Shown here piece by piece: positions 8,069 to 16,297 of a DNA stretch of 24,146 nt. The DNA is taken from the NCBI GenBank assembly GCA_934589145.1, contig CAKTNW010000031.1:1-24146 (forward strand), given 5' to 3'. Position numbers and translations under genes: made by a program. The notes beneath the pieces were generated by a model. The model had not been told where the DNA came from. It was given only the letters and a program-made list of their open reading frames with translations, and did not search any database. Source of the stretch: an uncultured Oscillospiraceae bacterium. Its GTDB lineage: Bacteria > Bacillota > Clostridia > Oscillospirales > Oscillospiraceae. Position 1 is the first letter of the stretch. Every line of letters begins with the position of its first letter.

Positions 8069-10017
8069 CCGGCTGGCTGTTGTCCGCGACCGTTCTGGTG
8101 GCGGCGGTGCTGGTGCTGCGGCGCGTGCTGCGCCGCCATCTGCACCCGGCGGTGCTGTATGCCCTGTGGCTGCTGGCGGCGGCCCGGCTGCTGCTGCCCT
8201 TCACCGTTGGCACCAGCGCCCTGAGCCTGGACGCCGCCGCGTCGGCCATCCCCCTGGTGCGGCAGGCGGAGGCGCTGCTGCCGGCCGATACCGGCAGCGT
8301 GCTGACCCCGGCGGTACTGGAGAGCCATCCCCTTCAGGACAGCGCCCCGGCGGAGAACGACACGCCGGAGACCGCCGCCCTGCCCTGGACGAAGATCGTC
8401 GCCGCCGTGTGGATCGGCGGCAGCGCCGTGACGCTGACCTGGTTCCTGGCGGTGAACGGCCGGTGCTATGCCCGGCTGCGGCGCTCCCGGCAGCCGCTGG
8501 ACGCGGGCAGAGATCTGCCCTGCTATGTATACGTCTCCGCTGCCATCGATACACCCTGCCTGCTGGGCCAGAGCATCTATGTGACGCCCCAGGTAGCGGC
8601 GGACGAGACGGCTTTGCGCCATGTGCTGGCCCACGAGGCCACCCATTACCGCCATGGCGACCCCCTGTGGGCGGTGGTGCGGGGCGCGTGCCTGGTGGTG
8701 CACTGGTGGAACCCGCTGGTGTGGCTGGCGGCCATCCGCTCCCGCGAGGACGGCGAGCTGGCCTGCGATGCCTCCGCCGTGAAGCGTCTGGGGGAGGGAG
8801 AGCGCACCGCCTACGGACGGACGCTGATCGCCCTCAGCTGCGCCCAGACCCGGCCCGTCTCGCCCCTGACGGCGGCCACCACCCTGTCCGGCGGCAAGCG
8901 GACGCTGAAGGAGCGGGTGTGTCTGCTGGCAAAGCAGCCCCATACCCGGGCAGCCGCCGCCTTCGTGCTGGCGGCGGCAGTGATCCTGGCCGCCGTGGCG
9001 GGCTTCACCGGTGAAAAGAGCGGCGTGACCATCCGCCTTCTGGAAAACAACGGAGAGGTGTCGCGGCTGTCCATCACCGGCAGCGACGACAGCCGCATGG
9101 TGCTGCTGTTCCGCCAGAAGTACTTCAACGGCCAGGTCAGCTCCCTCGGTTCCTACGAGGCGGAGCTGCCCGTAAAGCTTAACATCAGTGTCCGGGATGA
9201 TGACGCGGCGACCGGCGACGCCGTGACCTATTTCCCACTGCCCAGCCGGCAGGAGCAGCCCGGTATCGCCTATGTCTGGAGCGCGATGCAGGGCACCGTC
9301 CATGTGGAACCGGGCAGCGTGTATCCCATCGCCTGGTGCGGCTATTCCGAGGACGGCAGCATCGACGCCCTGCGGCTGGATAAGGTGATGGAGGATCCCA
9401 CCTGGTTCCAGCAGCAGAAGGGCACCTATTTCGTGATCTGGGCGGCATTTCCCCGTGACGCCAGCGAGGCGGAGCGCATCGCCGCCGCCATCCCGGACAG
9501 TGTGGTGACCGGTGTGGACGAGATCATGCCGCCGGACGCCCAGGGCCGGAAGCTGACGGAGATGCAGACCTCCCTGTTCACCACCAACCTCTGGTACACC
9601 CAGGCGCTGACCAGCACCTATGACGATGCCCGGGACGTGGATCTTTCCCGGATGTTCTATAACGGCGGCAGCCGCCAGCCCACCCAGGAGGAGTATGACT
9701 ACGTCCAGCAGCTGCTGGACTACCCCGGCACCGATGTGCTGGTCATCACGCCCCAGGAGATGGATCAGGCCCTGTGGTCCGTGTTCGGCCTGCGCCTGAC
9801 AGAGACCCATCTGGTGGGCCTGGATCAGTTCATCTGGCGGGAGGACACCGGCTGCTACTACCTCTGCCACGGCGACACCAACGCCATGTCCGTGACCTTC
9901 ACCGCCGTCGAAGAACTGGGCGGCGGCCGCACCGCCCTGACCTATCCAGGCTGGGACGGCGACTATACCGTCACCCTCAATGGCTCCCGGATCGAATCCC
10001 ACGTCAAAGCCGGGTGA
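8065..10017 (+). CDS. M56-family (BlaR1-like) membrane metallopeptidase with unusual outer domain
   Basis: This 650-residue membrane zinc peptidase is the likely sensor partner of the repressor encoded just upstream. Hydrophobic segments lie near residues 3-22, 31-50, 110-132 and 296-315. The zinc motif HEATH is at 190-194, and the downstream ELACD at 231-235 supplies the third ligand, so the protease appears active. In BlaR1/MecR1 the part after the last helix is a penicillin-binding domain. Here the roughly 330 outer residues show no SxxK motif and do not look like a transpeptidase fold, so beta-lactam sensing is unlikely. I do not recognise that region; its C-terminal part (about residues 495-650) contains LTSTYDD and DLSRMFYNGG. 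A different envelope signal is inferred. Confidence 0.88.
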   Translation: MTGWLLSATVLVAAVLVLRRVLRRHLHPAVLYALWLLAAARLLLPFTVGTSALSLDAAASAIPLVRQAEALLPADTGSVLTPAVLESHPLQDSAPAENDTPETAALPWTKIVAAVWIGGSAVTLTWFLAVNGRCYARLRRSRQPLDAGRDLPCYVYVSAAIDTPCLLGQSIYVTPQVAADETALRHVLAHEATHYRHGDPLWAVVRGACLVVHWWNPLVWLAAIRSREDGELACDASAVKRLGEGERTAYGRTLIALSCAQTRPVSPLTAATTLSGGKRTLKERVCLLAKQPHTRAAAAFVLAAAVILAAVAGFTGEKSGVTIRLLENNGEVSRLSITGSDDSRMVLLFRQKYFNGQVSSLGSYEAELPVKLNISVRDDDAATGDAVTYFPLPSRQEQPGIAYVWSAMQGTVHVEPGSVYPIAWCGYSEDGSIDALRLDKVMEDPTWFQQQKGTYFVIWAAFPRDASEAERIAAAIPDSVVTGVDEIMPPDAQGRKLTEMQTSLFTTNLWYTQALTSTYDDARDVDLSRMFYNGGSRQPTQEEYDYVQQLLDYPGTDVLVITPQEMDQALWSVFGLRLTETHLVGLDQFIWREDTGCYYLCHGDTNAMSVTFTAVEELGGGRTALTYPGWDGDYTVTLNGSRIESHVKAG

Positions 10018-10034
10018 GAAGAAAAGCGCATAAC

Positions 10035-10072
10035 AAAACACACCCTGTCCATTGCCGGACAGGGTGTGTTTT
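10035..10072. terminator. Bidirectional terminator (M56 / M29 genes)
   Basis: A perfect 16-bp stem (10035-10050 with 10057-10072) has loop ATTGCC, is flanked by A and T runs, and lies between convergent genes. Confidence 0.93.
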
Positions 10073-10089
10073 TTGCGGTATTCGGCTGT

Positions 10090-11313
10090 TCAGAATGCCC
10101 AGTTGCCGTCGCGGAAGATGGGAACGGTCTTGCCGTCGGCGCACATGGCGTCGATGTTCATGTCCTGGGAACCGATCATGAAGTCCTCGTGGATCATGGA
10201 GTCGTTGACGCCCAGGGCGCGGCACTCGGCCAGCGTCTTCTCGTGGAAATTCTCGATGGTGTCGGCAAAGCCCATGCCCAGCGCCAGATGGCAGGCGGCG
10301 TTTTCGTCAAACAGCGTGTTGTAGAACAGGATGCCGGACTGGCGGATGGGGGAGTCGTAGGGCACCAGGGCGCACTCGCCCAGATAGGCGCTGCCCTCGT
10401 CCATGGTGATCAGCTTGGTCAGCAGCTCGTTGTTGACCTCGGCGTTCCACTCCACGGCCTTGCCCTCATGGAACTTGATCCAGAACTTGTCGATGAGCTG
10501 GCCCTGATAGCTGAGAGGCTTGGTGGAGTAGACGATGCCCTCGGCCTCGCCCCGCTTGGGGGAGATGAAGCACTCCTCGCTGGGGATGTTGGGGTTAAAG
10601 ACGATGCCCTGCAGGCTCTTCTCGCTGCCGCCGCAGAACCGTCCCTCGGGGATCATGCCCACGGTGAAGTCGGTGCCGTTGGCGCTGGTGTAGTGCAGCT
10701 TCTCGATGTGCAGGCTGTTGAGATAGGCGCAGCGGTCGTGGAGATCCTTGTTGTGGGCCTCCCACGCGGCGATGGGATCCTCGTCCACACGGGAGCAGGC
10801 CAGGATGTTCTCCCACAGCTTCTCCACGGCGGCGCTGGAGCGCAGCTCGGGGAACAGCTTCTTGGCCCACGCCTTGCCGGGCACGGCGGCGATGCACCAC
10901 TGATACTTGTTCTCCAGCGCGTCACGATAGGGCTTGATGATGGGATAGCGCTTCTGCTGGGCCTTGGCCATCTTCTCCTGGTTGATGCCCTTCAGGCCGT
11001 CGGGATCCTCGCTGAGCAGGTAGATGCGGCAGGGGATGGTGTCCACATAGTGCTGCCACCGGGCCTCCTCATAGTTGTCCAGCTTGCCCAGAGTGGTCAG
11101 GCTGCGATAGCGGTAGTGAAGCTTCTCCAGGGGCTGATAGTTCCAGTCCACCACCACCTTCTTGGCCTTGCGCTTATAGCACTCCTCCACCAGCATCTGC
11201 ACGAACTCCGGCTGATCCAGCTCCGCCAGGATAAAGACCTCCTGGCCCGGCTGGATGTTGACGCCGGACTGGGCGATCAGGCGGGCATAGCTGCGCAATA
11301 CGGATTTTTTCAT
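10090..11313 (-). CDS. M29-family metallo-aminopeptidase (AmpS/PepS type)
   Basis: This is a cytosolic di-metal aminopeptidase that removes N-terminal residues from peptides. The 407-residue protein has the normal family length. Family metal-site segments appear in order in its C-terminal half: NIPSEECFISP (Glu), LGECALVPYDSPI (Glu), LFDENAACHLALG (His) and MIHEDFMIGSQDMNID (His and Asp). The start at 11313 (MKKSVLRSYARLIAQSGVNI) matches the family N-terminus and has AAAGGAG eight bases upstream. The frame extends further upstream but through the promoter, so the longer version is rejected. It is transcribed divergently from larC. Confidence 0.94.
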   Translation of the reverse strand: MKKSVLRSYARLIAQSGVNIQPGQEVFILAELDQPEFVQMLVEECYKRKAKKVVVDWNYQPLEKLHYRYRSLTTLGKLDNYEEARWQHYVDTIPCRIYLLSEDPDGLKGINQEKMAKAQQKRYPIIKPYRDALENKYQWCIAAVPGKAWAKKLFPELRSSAAVEKLWENILACSRVDEDPIAAWEAHNKDLHDRCAYLNSLHIEKLHYTSANGTDFTVGMIPEGRFCGGSEKSLQGIVFNPNIPSEECFISPKRGEAEGIVYSTKPLSYQGQLIDKFWIKFHEGKAVEWNAEVNNELLTKLITMDEGSAYLGECALVPYDSPIRQSGILFYNTLFDENAACHLALGMGFADTIENFHEKTLAECRALGVNDSMIHEDFMIGSQDMNIDAMCADGKTVPIFRDGNWAF

Positions 11314-11352
11314 AGTGATTGCTCCTTTCTTGGTGGGTAGTCCATCCCGTAC

Positions 11353-11381
11353 AGTATACCACTTCCGTTTCCGTTTGAAAA
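11353..11381 (-). promoter_or_regulatory. Promoter of the M29 aminopeptidase gene
   Basis: On the minus strand, TTTTCA (11376-11381) and TATACT (11353-11358) are separated by 17 bases. The -35 hexamer and spacing equal those of the M42 peptidase promoter. Confidence 0.7.
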
Positions 11382-11395
11382 GCGGCAAACGGAAA
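11368..11395. promoter_or_regulatory. Inverted repeat over the M29 promoter -35
   Basis: TTTCCGTTTG (11368-11377) and CAAACGGAAA (11386-11395) form a perfect 10-bp dyad with an 8-base spacer. The left arm overlaps the -35 region of the M29 promoter, so it could be an operator. It could instead be an upstream terminator-like stem. Confidence 0.45.
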
Positions 11396-11483
11396 AAAGA
11401 CCGGGCAGATACAGCAAAAAGCGGCCTTGAAGGCCGGTTTCTGGAGAGATGCGTGTGGGCGGCGTTCTTGTCGTTTCTCACCG

Positions 11484-11512
11484 TTGCAAATTCCGGCAAG
11501 GTCGGGTATAAT
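11484..11512 (+). promoter_or_regulatory. Promoter of larC
   Basis: TTGCAA (11484-11489) and TATAAT (11507-11512) have a 17-base spacer and end 34 bases before the larC ATG. Confidence 0.75.
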
Positions 11513-11546
11513 CGGAGCAGCATTTGTCACGATCGGAGGGAACCCC

Positions 11547-12746
11547 ATGAAAATACTGTATCTGGACTGCGCCATGGGCGCGGCGGGCGATATGCTGACG
11601 GCGGCGCTGCTGGAGCTGATGCCGGACAGGGAAGCGGCCTTGGCGGAGCTGAACGCCATCGGCGTGCCGGGCGTGGTCTACGGCTGTGAGACGGTGACGC
11701 GCTGCGGCGTGCAGGGCACCCACATGTCGGTGAAAATAGACGGCGCGGAGGAATCCGAGGCCATGCATCATCATGACCACGACCATGATCACGGGCACGG
11801 TCATCACCACACGGGCCTGCACGGCATCGAGCACATGGTGCGCGGCCATCTGTGCCTGCCGGAGGCGGTGAAGGCCGACGTGCTGGCGGTGTACGGACTG
11901 ATCGCCCAGGCGGAGAGCCACGTCCACGGCGTGCCGGTGGAGGACATCCACTTCCACGAGGTGGGCACCATGGACGCCCTGGCGGATGTGGCGGCGGTGT
12001 GCCTGCTGCTGCACCGGCTGGCACCGGACGAGATCGTGGTCTCGCCGGTCTGCGTGGGCAGCGGCCAGGTGCGGTGCGCCCACGGGCTGCTGCCGGTGCC
12101 CGCCCCCGCCACGGCGTATCTTCTGCAGGGGGCGCCCGCTTATGGCGGCACCGTCCGGGCGGAGCTGTGCACCCCCACCGGGGCGGCGCTTTTGAAGCAT
12201 TTCGCGTCCCGGTTCGGAGAGATGCCCATGATGACCACCCGCGCCGTGGGCTACGGCATGGGGACGAAGGAGTTCGAGGCCGCCAACTGCGTCCGGGCCT
12301 TCTGGGGCGATACGGCGGAGGCGGGCGGCCAGGTGGCGGAGCTGAGCTGCAACGTGGACGACATGACGGCGGAGGACATGGCCTTTGCCATGGAGACGCT
12401 GCTGAAGGCCGGGGCGCTGGACGTGTGGGCCGCGCCGGTCACCATGAAGAAATCACGGCCCGGCACGGTGCTGACCGTCCTGTGCCGGGAGGGCGACCGG
12501 GCGGAGATGGCGGCGCTGCTGCTGCGGCACACCACCACCATCGGCGTGCGGGAGCACCTGTGCCGCCGCTATACGCTGACGCGCACCCAGGACACGGTGG
12601 ACACCCCCTATGGCCCGGTGCGGCGCAAGACCTCCCAAGGCTACGGCGTCACCCGCGGCAAGTATGAGTACGAGGATCTGGCCCGCATCGCCGGTGCGCA
12701 GGGGCTGTCCCTGGCGGAGGTTCGGGCGCTGGTGGACAAGCAATAG
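11547..12746 (+). CDS. larC: LarC: nickel insertion protein for the nickel-pincer nucleotide
   Basis: LarC inserts nickel into pyridinium-3,5-bisthiocarboxylic acid mononucleotide, a CTP-dependent step making the cofactor of lactate racemase (LarA) and related enzymes. The 399-residue protein starts with the family N-terminus (LYLDCAMGAAGDM), has a His/Asp-rich segment at residues 73-92, then HFHEVGTMDALADV and a complete C-terminal half (from about CNVDDMTAEDMA). In Lactiplantibacillus plantarum LarC is made by programmed frameshifting between larC1 and larC2; here one frame spans both. GGAGGG precedes the ATG. No larA, larB or larE is nearby, so it acts with genes elsewhere. Confidence 0.93.
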   Translation: MKILYLDCAMGAAGDMLTAALLELMPDREAALAELNAIGVPGVVYGCETVTRCGVQGTHMSVKIDGAEESEAMHHHDHDHDHGHGHHHTGLHGIEHMVRGHLCLPEAVKADVLAVYGLIAQAESHVHGVPVEDIHFHEVGTMDALADVAAVCLLLHRLAPDEIVVSPVCVGSGQVRCAHGLLPVPAPATAYLLQGAPAYGGTVRAELCTPTGAALLKHFASRFGEMPMMTTRAVGYGMGTKEFEAANCVRAFWGDTAEAGGQVAELSCNVDDMTAEDMAFAMETLLKAGALDVWAAPVTMKKSRPGTVLTVLCREGDRAEMAALLLRHTTTIGVREHLCRRYTLTRTQDTVDTPYGPVRRKTSQGYGVTRGKYEYEDLARIAGAQGLSLAEVRALVDKQ

Positions 12747-12749
12747 ACG

Positions 12750-12782
12750 AAAAGAAGGAGACGCGACGCGTCTCCTTCTTTT
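12750..12782. terminator. Bidirectional terminator (larC / LRR protein)
   Basis: A 33-base palindrome of AAAAGAAGGAGACG and its complement, with a short CGACG loop, is flanked by A and T runs. It lies directly after the larC stop codon and before the end of the convergent LRR gene. Confidence 0.92.
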
Positions 12783-12796
12783 GTATGCCGAGGGGA

Positions 12797-15700
12797 TTAC
12801 AGCGTCTTGCCCAACGCCACGCACTCGTACAGCCTTTGCAGGTCGTACACATCCAGCCGGCCGTCCTGGTTCACGTCGGCGGCCTTGGCCTGCCGCGTGT
12901 CCAGAGACTCTCCGGCGCCGACCAGGTTGTCATAGATGGCCGCCACGTCGCGAATATCCGGTTCAGCGCCGCCGGAGGTAATCACACCCAGGGTGATGCA
13001 GCGGATGTCATCCAGACATTCGTTGTAGATGCCGACGCTGACGTTGTCCCACTGCTTCGCCGTGCCCATGTAATCCACGGAATCGGGCGCGCAGTCTCTG
13101 AAGGCCATGCGGTCGATGGTGGTGATGCCGCTGCCCAGCGTGATGGCGTTCAGGCCGGTGCAGTTACGGAACGCCTCCTGGGCGATCTCGGTCAGCGCGT
13201 CAGGGAATACGACCTCCTCCAGGGCGGTGCAGCCGCTGAAAGCCATATAGCCGATGGAGGTCAGATTCTTGGAGAAGGTGACCGTTTCCAGCCCGGTGCA
13301 GCTATAGAAAGCCTGCGTACCGATGGAGGTCACGCTGTCCGGCAGCACCAGCTCGGTCAGGCCGGTGCACGCGCCAAACGCGCTTTCAATGGTGGTCACA
13401 CCGTCGCGGATGGTCAGGCTGGTCAGCTTCGAGCAGTTCCAGAAAACTTCGACGCCGATGGTGGTGACGCTGCCGGGAATGGTCAGAGAGGTGATGTCGG
13501 CGGACGCAAAGGCGCGGGTGCCGATGGAGGTCAGGCTCTCCGGCAGAGAGACACGGGTGGCGGGGGAGTTGGCGAAAGCGTGGTCACCGATGTGGGTGAC
13601 GCCCTCGCAGATGACGATTTGCTTGACATCGCCCTTGGACTCCCAGGGCTTCGTGCTGCCCTCGGCGTAGTCCTTCATGATACCCTTGCCTGTGCCGGTG
13701 ATGGTCAGGACACCGGTGCTGGTCAGCGACCACTTCACGCCGGTACCACAGGAGCCGCTGCCGGCAACAGTGGCATAGGTGATGGTGGCGGTAGAGGGGA
13801 CACCGGCGTTCTTACCGCCAGCGGCGTTCCACTGCTCCTGCGTGCCGCCATAGTTGATGGTGGTCAGCAGGTCATATTCGTCATAGGTTTTCAGCATGTC
13901 TTTGCCGATAGAGATTACACTGGCGGGAATGGTGATAGAGGTAAGGCCGGAATAAACCCATTCGCCGTTGATATAATCGCCTCTGACACAGTAGGAAAAC
14001 GCCCCTTCACCAATGGAGGTCACACCGTCGGGGATGACGACGCTGCTAATGCGGCAATCGCTAAACGCGAAAGCGCCGATCGTCTCCAAACCGCTGTTCA
14101 GCGTCAGGGTAGCCAGATAGCGGTTGCCGGAGACGCCGTTATCGCCGATGGCCGTTACGCTGCCGGGGATCGTCAGGCTGGTGATGTTGGTATCCACAAA
14201 CGCGTAGCTGCCGATGCTGGTCACGCCGCTGCCGATCTCAACGCTGCGGATCATGGAGCGGTACTTCGCCCAAGGAGACGTGAAAGAGTTGCTTTCATAA
14301 TCATAGGCGTAGTCGTACATGGCTCCGGTGCCGGAAATGGTCAGCTTGCCGCTGTTGTCCAGCGTCCAGGTCAGGTTGTCGCCGCATGTGCCGTCCAGAT
14401 TCAGCGTACCGCTTGCGCAGACCACCTGTGTCTGAGCGGGGAAGGTGCTTTCACCGCCGCCGCAGGCCAGCCACTGCTCCATCGTGCCCTTGAAATTGAT
14501 GGTTTTCAGATTGCCGCACTCGATAAAGCAGTGACCGATCGACTGCAGTCCTGCGGGCAGGGTGATGGTTTTCAGATTGCCGCAGCCGTTAAAGGCGAAG
14601 CTGCCGATGCTGACCACATTGTCCGGAATGACGAGGGAGCTGACACCGATAGCATAAAGCGCGTCCTGCCCGATGGTGGTCAGGGTGCTGGGAAGGGATA
14701 CCTTTGTAACAGTCTCAAGCCGACAGAGAGCGTATGCGCCGATAGAGGTAATGCCCTCCTGCACGTCGATCTTTTCAACGTCGAAATTGATCCACGGGCT
14801 GGTCAGATAGTCGTTATCGTCGGGGTAATAGTCATACATGGCACCCGTGCCGGAAATGGTCAGCGTTCCGGCCTTGTCCAGCTTCCAGGAGGCGTTGGCG
14901 CCGCATTTGCCGCCGTCGATGGCGTCGCCGGTGTTGCCGTTGAAGTGGACGGGCACATCCACAAGGGCCGCATCGCCGCCGCCGGCGTCATACCACTGCT
15001 GCACGCTGCCGCCATAATAGATATCGGTCAGCGCAAAGTGGTAGCTGCCGTCATAGTATTCCCAGGTAATGAAGGCGCGGTTACCAAGCTCTGTCGCGCT
15101 GGCGGGAACGGTAATGGTTTCAATAGAGGTGCACTGTTCAAACGCATACGCGCCGATGGTGGTCACACCCTCGGGAATGACGACAGAGGTCAGGCCATAG
15201 CAGCCATAAAAGGCGTCATTTCCAATGGTTTTCAAGCTGCTGGGAAAGGTGACGTCGGTCACATGGACATCAAAACTGAACGCGTAGGAGCCGATAGAGG
15301 TCACGCCCTCTTCCACAACGATTTTCTTGAGGGCATAGCGCACACCGTGCCACGGACAATCGCTGATATCATTCTTGTATGTGAAATTATTCATCGCGCC
15401 GGTGCCGCGGATGGTCAGCACGCCGTCATCGGAGATGGAATACTTGACGTTTTTGCCGCATGTGCCGCTGAGGGCCGGGGTGATCGTACCGTTGGAGCAG
15501 ACGACATTCGTCGCCAGCGGCAGAGACAACGTGCTGCTGATTTTTTTCCATTGGCTGGTAGTGCCGGCGTAATTGATGGTGGTCAGTGCGTCGCAGCCGA
15601 CCAAGAAAGCGTTGCATCCGATAGAGGTCACGGTTTTGGGGATGGTGACGCTAGTCATGTTTTCAAGCCAACAGAATATTTCGTAGGCAATACTGGTGAC

Positions 15701-16111
15701 GCCTTTTTCCACCACGACACTCGTTACCTCATAGGCTTGATCGCCCAGTGCCCCATAAAATCCGCTCCAGCCGTCACCCCAGCTCCACATCGCGCCGGTG
15801 CCGCTGATGGTCAGCGTGCCGTTGTCCAGCGACCAGGTCAGGTTGCTGCCGCATTCGCCGCTGGCGCTGCTGTACAGGGCGATGCCGTCCTCGCCGCTTT
15901 TCGCTTCGTCCGCGTCAGGGGCTTCCGGCACGGCGGGCTCCGCCGGTTCTTCCGGCGCCGCGGGGGTGGTGGGTTCTTCCGGTTCGGCCTGGTCTATGAT
16001 GGCGGGGCCGGGCTGATCGTCCGCCGCTGTGTCCGCCGCCCATACGGAGGTGGGCAGCAGGGTCAGCAGCATCAGCAGGGCCATCAGCAGGCTGGTGATC
16101 TGTTTTCTCAT
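12797..16111 (-). CDS. Secreted BspA-like leucine-rich-repeat protein with dockerin-like C-terminus
   Basis: This 1104-residue protein is predicted to be exported. A signal peptide covers residues 1-25 (hydrophobic core LLMALLMLLTLLP, cleavage near VWA-AD), and a Pro/Glu/Ala-rich linker about 40-70. Then come five modules, each opening with a CG-containing beta segment like LTISGTGAMYDY, with Cys-Gly near residues 87, 218, 403, 576 and 788. Each continues into LRR_5-type repeats (SLTIPGSVTAIG, EGVTSIGSYAF). The end has DVNQDGRLD at residues 1079-1087 in a dockerin type I-like segment, preceded by a degenerate copy (DIRDVAAIYDNL). No LPXTG motif is seen. A surface or host/mucin adhesion role is usual for BspA-like proteins but is inferred here. 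Confidence 0.9.
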   Translation of the reverse strand: MRKQITSLLMALLMLLTLLPTSVWAADTAADDQPGPAIIDQAEPEEPTTPAAPEEPAEPAVPEAPDADEAKSGEDGIALYSSASGECGSNLTWSLDNGTLTISGTGAMWSWGDGWSGFYGALGDQAYEVTSVVVEKGVTSIAYEIFCWLENMTSVTIPKTVTSIGCNAFLVGCDALTTINYAGTTSQWKKISSTLSLPLATNVVCSNGTITPALSGTCGKNVKYSISDDGVLTIRGTGAMNNFTYKNDISDCPWHGVRYALKKIVVEEGVTSIGSYAFSFDVHVTDVTFPSSLKTIGNDAFYGCYGLTSVVIPEGVTTIGAYAFEQCTSIETITVPASATELGNRAFITWEYYDGSYHFALTDIYYGGSVQQWYDAGGGDAALVDVPVHFNGNTGDAIDGGKCGANASWKLDKAGTLTISGTGAMYDYYPDDNDYLTSPWINFDVEKIDVQEGITSIGAYALCRLETVTKVSLPSTLTTIGQDALYAIGVSSLVIPDNVVSIGSFAFNGCGNLKTITLPAGLQSIGHCFIECGNLKTINFKGTMEQWLACGGGESTFPAQTQVVCASGTLNLDGTCGDNLTWTLDNSGKLTISGTGAMYDYAYDYESNSFTSPWAKYRSMIRSVEIGSGVTSIGSYAFVDTNITSLTIPGSVTAIGDNGVSGNRYLATLTLNSGLETIGAFAFSDCRISSVVIPDGVTSIGEGAFSYCVRGDYINGEWVYSGLTSITIPASVISIGKDMLKTYDEYDLLTTINYGGTQEQWNAAGGKNAGVPSTATITYATVAGSGSCGTGVKWSLTSTGVLTITGTGKGIMKDYAEGSTKPWESKGDVKQIVICEGVTHIGDHAFANSPATRVSLPESLTSIGTRAFASADITSLTIPGSVTTIGVEVFWNCSKLTSLTIRDGVTTIESAFGACTGLTELVLPDSVTSIGTQAFYSCTGLETVTFSKNLTSIGYMAFSGCTALEEVVFPDALTEIAQEAFRNCTGLNAITLGSGITTIDRMAFRDCAPDSVDYMGTAKQWDNVSVGIYNECLDDIRCITLGVITSGGAEPDIRDVAAIYDNLVGAGESLDTRQAKAADVNQDGRLDVYDLQRLYECVALGKTL

Positions 16112-16156
16112 AAGCGCTCTCCCTTTGTATTTTTTTGTGCAAAATGCTATAAAAAT

Positions 16157-16185
16157 ACTATACCACCGAAGGAAAAGAAATACAA
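16157..16185 (-). promoter_or_regulatory. Promoter of the LRR protein gene
   Basis: On the minus strand, TTGTAT (16180-16185) and TATAGT (16157-16162) are separated by 17 bases, about 45 bases upstream of the start codon. Confidence 0.6.
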
Positions 16186-16239
16186 TAAGCTGGCTGCATA
16201 GTATTTGAAGATGTTGGGGCGGCCCGTGCGGTTTGACGG

Positions 16240-16268
16240 TTTACAACCGGCGGGAAAACGTATATAAT
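16240..16268 (+). promoter_or_regulatory. Promoter of hflX
   Basis: TTTACA (16240-16245) and TATAAT (16263-16268) are separated by 17 bases and lie 29 bases before the hflX ATG. Confidence 0.8.
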
Positions 16269-16297
16269 AGGGACAAATTCTTTTGACCGAGGGTACT

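Noticed and set aside
8065..10017. Beta-lactam sensor BlaR1/MecR1
   Set aside because: The outer region lacks an SxxK motif and transpeptidase features, and no beta-lactamase or alternative penicillin-binding protein gene is adjacent.
7954..10041. Long open frame on the minus strand opposite the M56 peptidase
   Set aside because: The product is low-complexity and His/Gln/Gly-rich, typical of antisense frames in GC-rich genes, whereas the plus frame has clear motifs.
11547..12746. Programmed frameshift in larC
   Set aside because: One uninterrupted frame spans both halves of the protein, so no frameshift is needed.
12785..16201. Long open frame on the plus strand opposite the LRR gene
   Set aside because: It mirrors the repeats of the real minus-strand gene, gives a low-complexity Gly/Ala/Asp/His-rich product and has no matching start signal or family.
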